This document shows positions 57,939 to 64,000 of a stretch of 64,000 bases of DNA, one piece after another (within the stretch, counting starts at the first letter, position 1; each line of letters starts with the position of its first letter). The stretch spans positions 1-64,000 of the forward strand of contig RWJK01001852.1 in assembly GCA_004335835.1 (NCBI GenBank), in the 5' to 3' direction. The notes under the pieces were generated by a model. That model did not search any database. It saw nothing but the letters and a program-made list of their open reading frames with translations, and was not told the DNA's origin. Both the position numbers and the translations under genes were made by a program. The stretch is from Scenedesmus sp. ARA3 (lineage: Eukaryota; Chlorophyta; Chlorophyceae; Sphaeropleales; Scenedesmaceae).

Positions 57939-60014
57939 TCAACTGCCTCTACTTGCTGCATCAATGGCGCGTTGCCACTGGTCGGCATACTTGGTCTTGG
58001 CTGCCTCGGCAAGTCCTCTCAATCGCTGCAGTTCTCTACTCAAGTCTGGGTCCAAGCACGCCAACTGGTGGAACTGGTCTATAACGCGGTCCCTCGCCGC
58101 CCTATCTCCTGGGCGCCATAAGGGCGCCAACAACGCAACGTCATCCCATGCACCCCACCTAGTCAAAATGACAAACACCGCGGCTCTTTGCAGCCCTCCA
58201 CCGGTAGGCGGAACGTTCAAGTGAGCCATCCATGCGTCAGACTTGAAGCTGACGCCTTGGCAGTAGTAATCTGTCGCTGCATATGCATCGTCCAAGTTGA
58301 TGCCAAATTTGCGCACATTGACGTGCGTGCTCACTTCTGGGCCGCCGCCTGCATGCTTCATGAATACTTGCACCGCAAAGGAAGGTGTCCACTGCGGCGT
58401 AATTGGCACGCACCCTCGGGGCAGCCCCGGGAAACTAGCCTGCATTGTCTGCCAAGCTGCGTCAGACACAACAACACCCAACGGTTTCACATACACTGCG
58501 ATTGGGGGGCGCTTCAAAAACCAGCACCCATGCACGCCATCATCCACTTCACCTTGGTGCAGCACCAATGCACTCGCCATTATTCACCACGCCGAGCCTC
58601 GGGGCTGGGTTCTCATTGAACGTGTACACGCACCCTGGGAAAAATATCTGCACAGACCCCACACCCTTCGTATCCTCTGGCTTCATGAAAGACAGTGCAT
58701 CGCGCACCACACGAGGTACCCCACCCAACTCTGGGGTCGGAGCGGCCGGCAACTTGCGGCCACGGCCCGGGGACACCACGTCGTGCGAAAACCAAACAAT
58801 AGGCCGCACACCCAGTTTTTGCGCGGCCACTAACCCAAGGTCCAATTTAACTGCATGCGCACATCGTTGCGTAAGCACACAGCCCGCGGCATCTTGCCAG
58901 CTGCGGCCCACTGCTGCAGCAGATCAGGCGTGACAACTTTGACGTTCAGGGCATCACAAAATTCGGCAACGACTGCTTTGGGCGGCCGCTCAGCCGCCAT
59001 GAACATCCGGCTGTACCTGTACAGTAAATCTCCTTCAGCAAGAATGCGCTGCTGCTCTGTCAGAAACACAACACGATCAAACGTAAGGTACGCATTGCTG
59101 CCGGTGGTCTCTTCCGGCGACATATCCAACAACGCCTTGGCGCCCGTCGCGGCGGTCAGGTTGCTTCGCAGCCTGTTGTATGCCTAGCGCTCCGCATTGT
59201 TGATGAACAACGGATGTCCTCGCACAGGCCGATGCTGACACAAATCGCCACACAAAACGACGTGCATATTAGCAAAACAATGCCCGCAGTCGTCCGACAT
59301 GCCCGCGGCCTTCCGAATCGAGCGACTGATATGCTGCAAGTGAAGGCAATTGATGAAGCTGTACTCGTCCAAGAACACAAACCGTACACCGGACAGCGCC
59401 TCGCTGCAGTCACCCACGACATTGGTGACGGGATTGATGACAAAGGCAGAACACGTGGATCGTGCCGGGTGCTTAAATGTAGACACCATCAGCGCAACCC
59501 TCCACGTGAAAGATGCCACCAGGAGTAAGTGAGATGCATTTCATAGAAGAGCGAACCATTCAAACGCAGTCAGTACCTGGCTCTTGCCAGTTCCTGGCTC
59601 GCCCGTGAGAACCATGCGCACAGGGTCGGCTGCCACCAGTCCTTGGCGCTCAAGCAGCAGCGCGTCTGCAAGCTGCACAAATGCAAAGGCTTGCTCCTTG
59701 GACAACGTGAACAAGCGGATGGTATCAACAATAGACGGCTGGTGCTGCATTTTGAAATCCGGCGGCGGACCGTACTCTTGCGCTGCAAGACTAGCATTGC
59801 GGACATGCGTGTCCGATTCCGCATGGAATAGGTACTGAATGTGAGCACACACAGAGGGTGTGCCAGCACCTTGCAATTGCATGTTCTGCACCTGCACGCG
59901 TCCGACGCCACGCATGTCGTACCACACGTGTCCGCCACCGGCTGCCGCAGCAGCGCTCGCCATGTCCTCACCATGCTGTGCAAGCCCAGCATCCGTCAAA
60001 ACATGCTCAACATG
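57939..60014 (-). pseudogene. Helitron Pif1-like helicase part
   Basis: Helicase motif I is GEPGTGKSQV (about 59590), motif II FVFLDEYSF (about 59365) and motif III GDLCQHRPV (about 59240). Late motifs include the YYCQGVSF and FVILTRWGAWDD regions near 58260-58150. Frame changes lie near 59535, 58835 and 58575 and a TAG interrupts at 59186-59184 (AER-stop-AYNRL). The frame stops at 57939 after an Arg/Ala-rich end. SF1B helicases of this type unwind DNA during rolling-circle transposition. The walker motifs are intact, so decay is recent, or errors in the assembly account for part of it. Confidence 0.8.
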
Positions 60015-61474
60015 TAACCACCTTCAGCACAAACTGGCGCCATACGGATCTGTTGATCAGCCGGCAGCAACTCTACGGCTGGCAAGCCACTCAAAGCTGC
60101 TGCAGTGTACTCTGCAGCGGCAGAGCGCTTGCGATCAGACATCGCATCTAGCAACGTACGCATGAGGTCGTTGGGGTCGAGCCCTGGATCCTGCGCAGCA
60201 AAGGCCTGCACATCATCATCCTCCCATTCCACATCTGACCCAGGCGAAGAATCGTCTTTGTCGTCCTCGTCATCGCCCCCAGATCCGCGCTGGACAGCCG
60301 CCTCACGCAACTTGCCCGCCCTGCGCAAATGAGCGCGATGCAGAAGCGCGGATCGCCGCCGGTCCTCAGCCTGGGCAACAGCCAAACTTTGGATGTGCTT
60401 GACGACCATGCGGCCGTGCTTGTGCCAATGCTCATAAAAGGGCTGCACTTGCGCCGCGGCAGGCTTGCAATACTTTAGCACGGATAGCGCCCCCAACAAG
60501 GCTGGCGGCCGCTCGCACGAAGCAATGACGTGCAAGCCAGTGGAGGGAGATGGGGCAGCATAGTGGGGAACAGCCGCCGCCACGGCAGCAGCCGCCGCAT
60601 CCTTCTCCGCATCCTCTGCAACGTCGGCACACATTTCACACGTCGCATGCACATCGTACCCGCTCACGAACAACAGATCAAAGCACACGTCTTCCGGGCA
60701 ATCGCGCCACGCCACAAAGATGTCCCACAGCCTGTACCCCAGGCCTCGCAAGGGGAGCAACAACCTATTAGACATAAACATCGACAACACAACAAGCGCG
60801 TACAGCTCCTTGTTGACGGCAGTGCCCTCGTCATCAGGCTGCACATGGTAATTGCTGATTGCCTGCGGAAGATGCAGTTCTGTCCTACGAACGATAGTAT
60901 GGCTAGATGCTTGCGGATGCCCATGCTGGAAATCAAACTCGAACTTGCACCGTGTCAATGATGCGACGGATCCACGGACAGTAGGTGGGAGCTCATTGGG
61001 CTCGTTTAGTCCACCGTCAGCATTGGCAGCGAGCCGATTCCGCGTGGAATCAGGACCTGCTCCACCACTCCGCCGCTTGGGGACCTTCTCAAACGACATG
61101 AGGTACAAGTATGCAGGAAATTGCCGCAAGCTGTCAGGGCGGCGAACGTAATCATCCACAAGCCTGACGAACGACATGCGGCCATCTGCATACACAGCAG
61201 ATGCCATCTCCTTCCCAGCTACAAAGTGTAACTCCAAATGCGGGGCAAGGAGATGTCTGAAATACGACGCAGATGACGTAGGGTAGTAAGGCGTCGTCTT
61301 GTGCGTCATGAAAAAGTCGCCAAACCCACACAGATGCAGCGCAGCCAAACTCTGTGGCACAACAATTTTGCCGTGCACTTTATTAAGTAACTGAACAATC
61401 CTACGTCGCCCCAGCTCAGCCTGCTCCGACGATGGAGCGATGGAGCCATATCCACCACGCGGCATGCGCTGCAA
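60014..61474 (-). pseudogene. Helitron Rep-to-helicase linker region
   Basis: Continues the element in a shifted frame: GYGSIAPSSEQAELGRRRIV, FFMTHKTTPYYPTSS, then an acidic section (DDEDDKDD) before the helicase. It ends at a second frame change near 60014, after which the frame reads LTDAGLAQHGEDM. No catalytic motif lies in this part. The acidic stretch may be a variable insertion. Confidence 0.7.
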
Positions 61475-64000
61475 CCATCAACAATCGTCTGTGCAGCATG
61501 CTCCACCTCCTTGGCACGCTTCGTGATATACTTGAGAGCATAATTAGCGGACTGTGCGGCGTGCAACTCCAATGACGGCATCTCCACATCAAAAGGAGTG
61601 CCATTTGCCTCCGCACGCATGCGCTCAGTCTCCCACCTACTGGCGTCACAACACATGATAATCGCATGGTTGCACGGCTCCACTAGCAGCAGTGCAGGAC
61701 AGTATGCGGTGAGCATGCCGTGTTCGCAACGGAAAAGCATACAACCACCCGGCAGCACTTCAATACTCTCCCGCGTCGCCTCTGGTTTGTACATGGCACA
61801 ATCTAAATCGTCCCCCCGGCGGTTGCCAGCCTTGCACCGGGTCGAGTGATGATGCACCTGCGTGGACCCAACCAAACGGGCCTGAAATTCCCTGACACGC
61901 GCCTGGACGGCCTGCCACTGTGAATCATCAGCCGCAGGCTCGCCATCAACAACAGCGCGGGCTTCGCCGATAGGGAACTGATAGCAAGCACCCATCACAT
62001 TGCGCCCGTCGACCTTTTTGAAGTCGATGGCTTCCTGCCCCACACCATTCGAACCAGCCACGTACCACCCGTCTGGCATGTGCTTGCAAGACAATCGCTC
62101 ACAAAACAACTGCAGCTGCTTGAAGCCGTCGACGTCACCTTGTAGCTGACGCAGCCTCACTGGTTGCATATCAGTTTGGGCCAACAACATGTGCGGATGC
62201 AACCCTCCACGGCTCGAGTGCTCCGCCCTATCAACAACTGCACGCAGGCGCCCAAACCTGCAGTCCTGTCGAACCTGACGCTCCCCCGTCACACCCCGCG
62301 GCCACCCATAGAACACACTCCAAATTGCATTGCGGTGCACGTGGAAATGCTGAGCACCTGCAACGGGGTTGGCTGCACTAGCCCGCCACCTATCCATCAT
62401 GTTTGGCAAGTTGGTGGGCATGCCCAAGCCCTCCCAAGTGTTATCATACTGTACATCAAAACCCAGCAACTTCAAAGCAGACGCATTGTGCAGCTCGCTA
62501 GGATTGTATGTAGGAAAACAAGTGTACGGGCCGACAGCATGCCAGGCTGCAAAGGCACGGCCGCGGCAGCTGGCATACCAGCCTGGCGAGCCGCGCACCT
62601 TGCCTCCGATCTGGCGCAAGCTACTAACAAACTTCTGCACTATCATTGGCGCTTGCGCGTAAGCCTCACCATAAGGCTTGCCACGTTTGTCGTCCAAGAA
62701 CAAATCAACAGCCATCACCAATTCCTCTTCCTTCATGCGTGAGAACTGGTCAAACAACACTGTGTTGGCATGGAACACGGTCCTGGCTGCCGTGTTCACC
62801 TGGTGCCGTTGCGTGACATTGAACATGTCCAACACAAACATAGGGTGTGTGAACTGTTCTCGCGGCGCACGCTGCAATATGACCGGCAACCACGCATCAT
62901 ACGAAGTGCCCTTGGGCGGGGTACCCGTGCCATAGGGGAACATGCTGGGGTGGGTCGCTGCCGGCCACCGCTTGTCATAGTCCGCAAGCGGTCGACCCTC
63001 CGCTGTAACGAAACCCACCTTCCCCACAACATCTTGACCCCGAAACACACGCCGAACTTTGTCCAACAGAATCTCTTCGGTTGTACCGCCGATCGGAGGC
63101 GGGTCATCAGCAGCAGCAGCCCCGGGCCCAACAGGAACGCCATGCGCCGAAGCAGCATCTGGCACCGATTCCGCGTGGAATTGGCCCGCGGGCGCGCCGG
63201 ACCCACGATCTGCACACAACGCATGCAAGGCACCAGGCAGCTGCGCATGCACCACATAATCAATGTCCACAACAACGCTGATATCCTCAACCCCTGCCAT
63301 GTGCTCGCTCATCGTCCCCAGGGACGATTGGTGTTGTTGCACCACCCTCTTGACATGGCCATCCAGTTGAGCGAACAACCCCCTCTGGTCAATAAAGGGC
63401 ATCTGCGCAACCACACTCGTAAAGCCCTCCTCACCGTCCATGCACTCAACTATAACATGTGATGCTTGCAACAGCACGTCAGGGGCGGCCGGGTTTGGCC
63501 TAGCCGGCAGCTGCAGCAGGCACGGCCGCAGACGCAACACTTGGTTCAGATCCGCACGTGACAGCTGATCTGTCGCTAGCGATGCTTCTGGCCGGAAGTC
63601 GAATTGTAAGCTCGCAACATGCGCAGCAACTGCATGCTCATCATCACCACAGACGTTGGCATACCCAGCGCGCACACCGGCGGCAAACGCAGTCGCCCTC
63701 TGGCTTGCGGCCTTATCCACCACGAAGCGCGTCTGCTCCCGCACTGCGACCGGCACAAACACATCATCTCGACTCTCATAACTCGCAAGTGCTGCCTCAT
63801 CACACCTCAAGTTCAGGTCAGCAAAATGTGTAGCATAAGTAACCTGGAGCCACTTCACCCAGGCGACCACCACTTTGGGCCGCACTTGCACACAACGCAC
63901 TCAACTGGTAATCTCAGCGGCCTGCGCAGCGTCTTGGGCATGCGACAACACAACCACATCCACGAGCTCCGCCAACGCATCTGGATGCAGGGGTGTCACC
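61470..64000 (-). pseudogene. Helitron Rep part
   Basis: From the window edge the frame reads PLHPDALAELVDVVVLSHAQ, meets a TGA at 63903-63901, and continues with VQVRPKVVVAWVKWLQ, the upstream domain usual in Helitron Reps. The metal motif is HPH in RGGLHPHMLL, in place of the common HAH. The two catalytic tyrosines appear as NYALKYITK, spaced by four residues as expected. The frame is lost near 61470, where coding similarity moves to the neighbouring frame with no splice sites, a probable one-base change. CYC and HC pairs in between may bind zinc. Residues needed for catalysis survive, but the stop and shift make the protein non-functional. Confidence 0.8.

Larger units (their letters stand above)
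57939..64000 (-). mobile_element. Decayed autonomous Helitron (Rep-helicase), runs off the window
   Basis: One long coding unit with Rep N-terminal region, HUH-type Rep, and Pif1-like helicase in the order found in Helitron RepHel proteins, broken by at least two in-frame stops and about five frame changes. No introns and no CTG tracts are seen within it, unlike the host genes. The left end lies below 57939 and the right end beyond 64000. Confidence 0.82.

Noticed and set aside
58220..58619. Plus-strand host gene within the Helitron
   Set aside because: Frames are the antisense of helicase sequence with recognisable motifs.

Overview
This window reads as nuclear DNA of a green alga, most likely a chlorophyte of the Chlorophyceae. 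That is inferred from a plastid-targeted light-dependent protochlorophyllide reductase, a plastid ribosomal protein S1, an OGFOD1/Tpa1 hydroxylase, a likely thylakoid-lumen protein, short GT-AG introns, TGTAA-type poly(A) signals and extreme CAG/CTG richness. The species cannot be fixed from sequence alone. Two runs of N (31397-31488 and 43814-43983) both fall inside tandem repeats.

Layout. 1-4413: a CA microsatellite, then repeat-rich DNA with no gene I can support. 4414-9922 (-): NEK-type kinase. 10411-14115 (+): compact TKL-type kinase, head to head with the first. 14574-21905 (+): OGFOD1-type prolyl hydroxylase. 22755 to about 24775 (+): truncated retroelement with a gag-like ORF and the start of a Penelope-like reverse transcriptase. 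24860-27735 (-): plastid S1. 28610-34642 (-): leucine-rich repeat protein. 34972-37426 (+): GNAT acetyltransferase. 38876-41579 (+): POR. 44339-47249 (-): F-box/LRR protein with an Ala-Ser-Glu-Gln tail. 48144-52785 (-): FUT8-like GT23 fucosyltransferase. 54363-56398 (-): predicted thylakoid-lumen coiled-coil protein. 57190-57664 (-): unassigned ORF. 57939-64000 (-): decayed Helitron Rep-helicase running off the window. Nine gene models join with consistent intron phases over all exons; in GT23 one short stretch is unresolved.

The outstanding property is not one gene. Nearly every multi-exon gene carries tandem partial copies of its own exons inside its introns. Each copy spans an exon-intron junction and keeps the splice site. 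Copies with an acceptor lie upstream of the intact exon and copies with a donor lie downstream, so the spliced message can stay unchanged while introns grow. In addition, many acceptors are immediately preceded on the sense strand by (CTG)n tracts on both genomic strands, and several introns carry sense (CAG)n earlier, which would allow CAG:CUG pairing within the intron. Together these suggest a genome where junction-spanning duplication and triplet expansion shape introns.

The genes do not form an operon-like unit. Plastid functions are scattered (POR, S1, the lumen protein, perhaps GNAT), with signalling kinases, LRR proteins, a ribosome-modifying hydroxylase and a Golgi-type glycosyltransferase between them.
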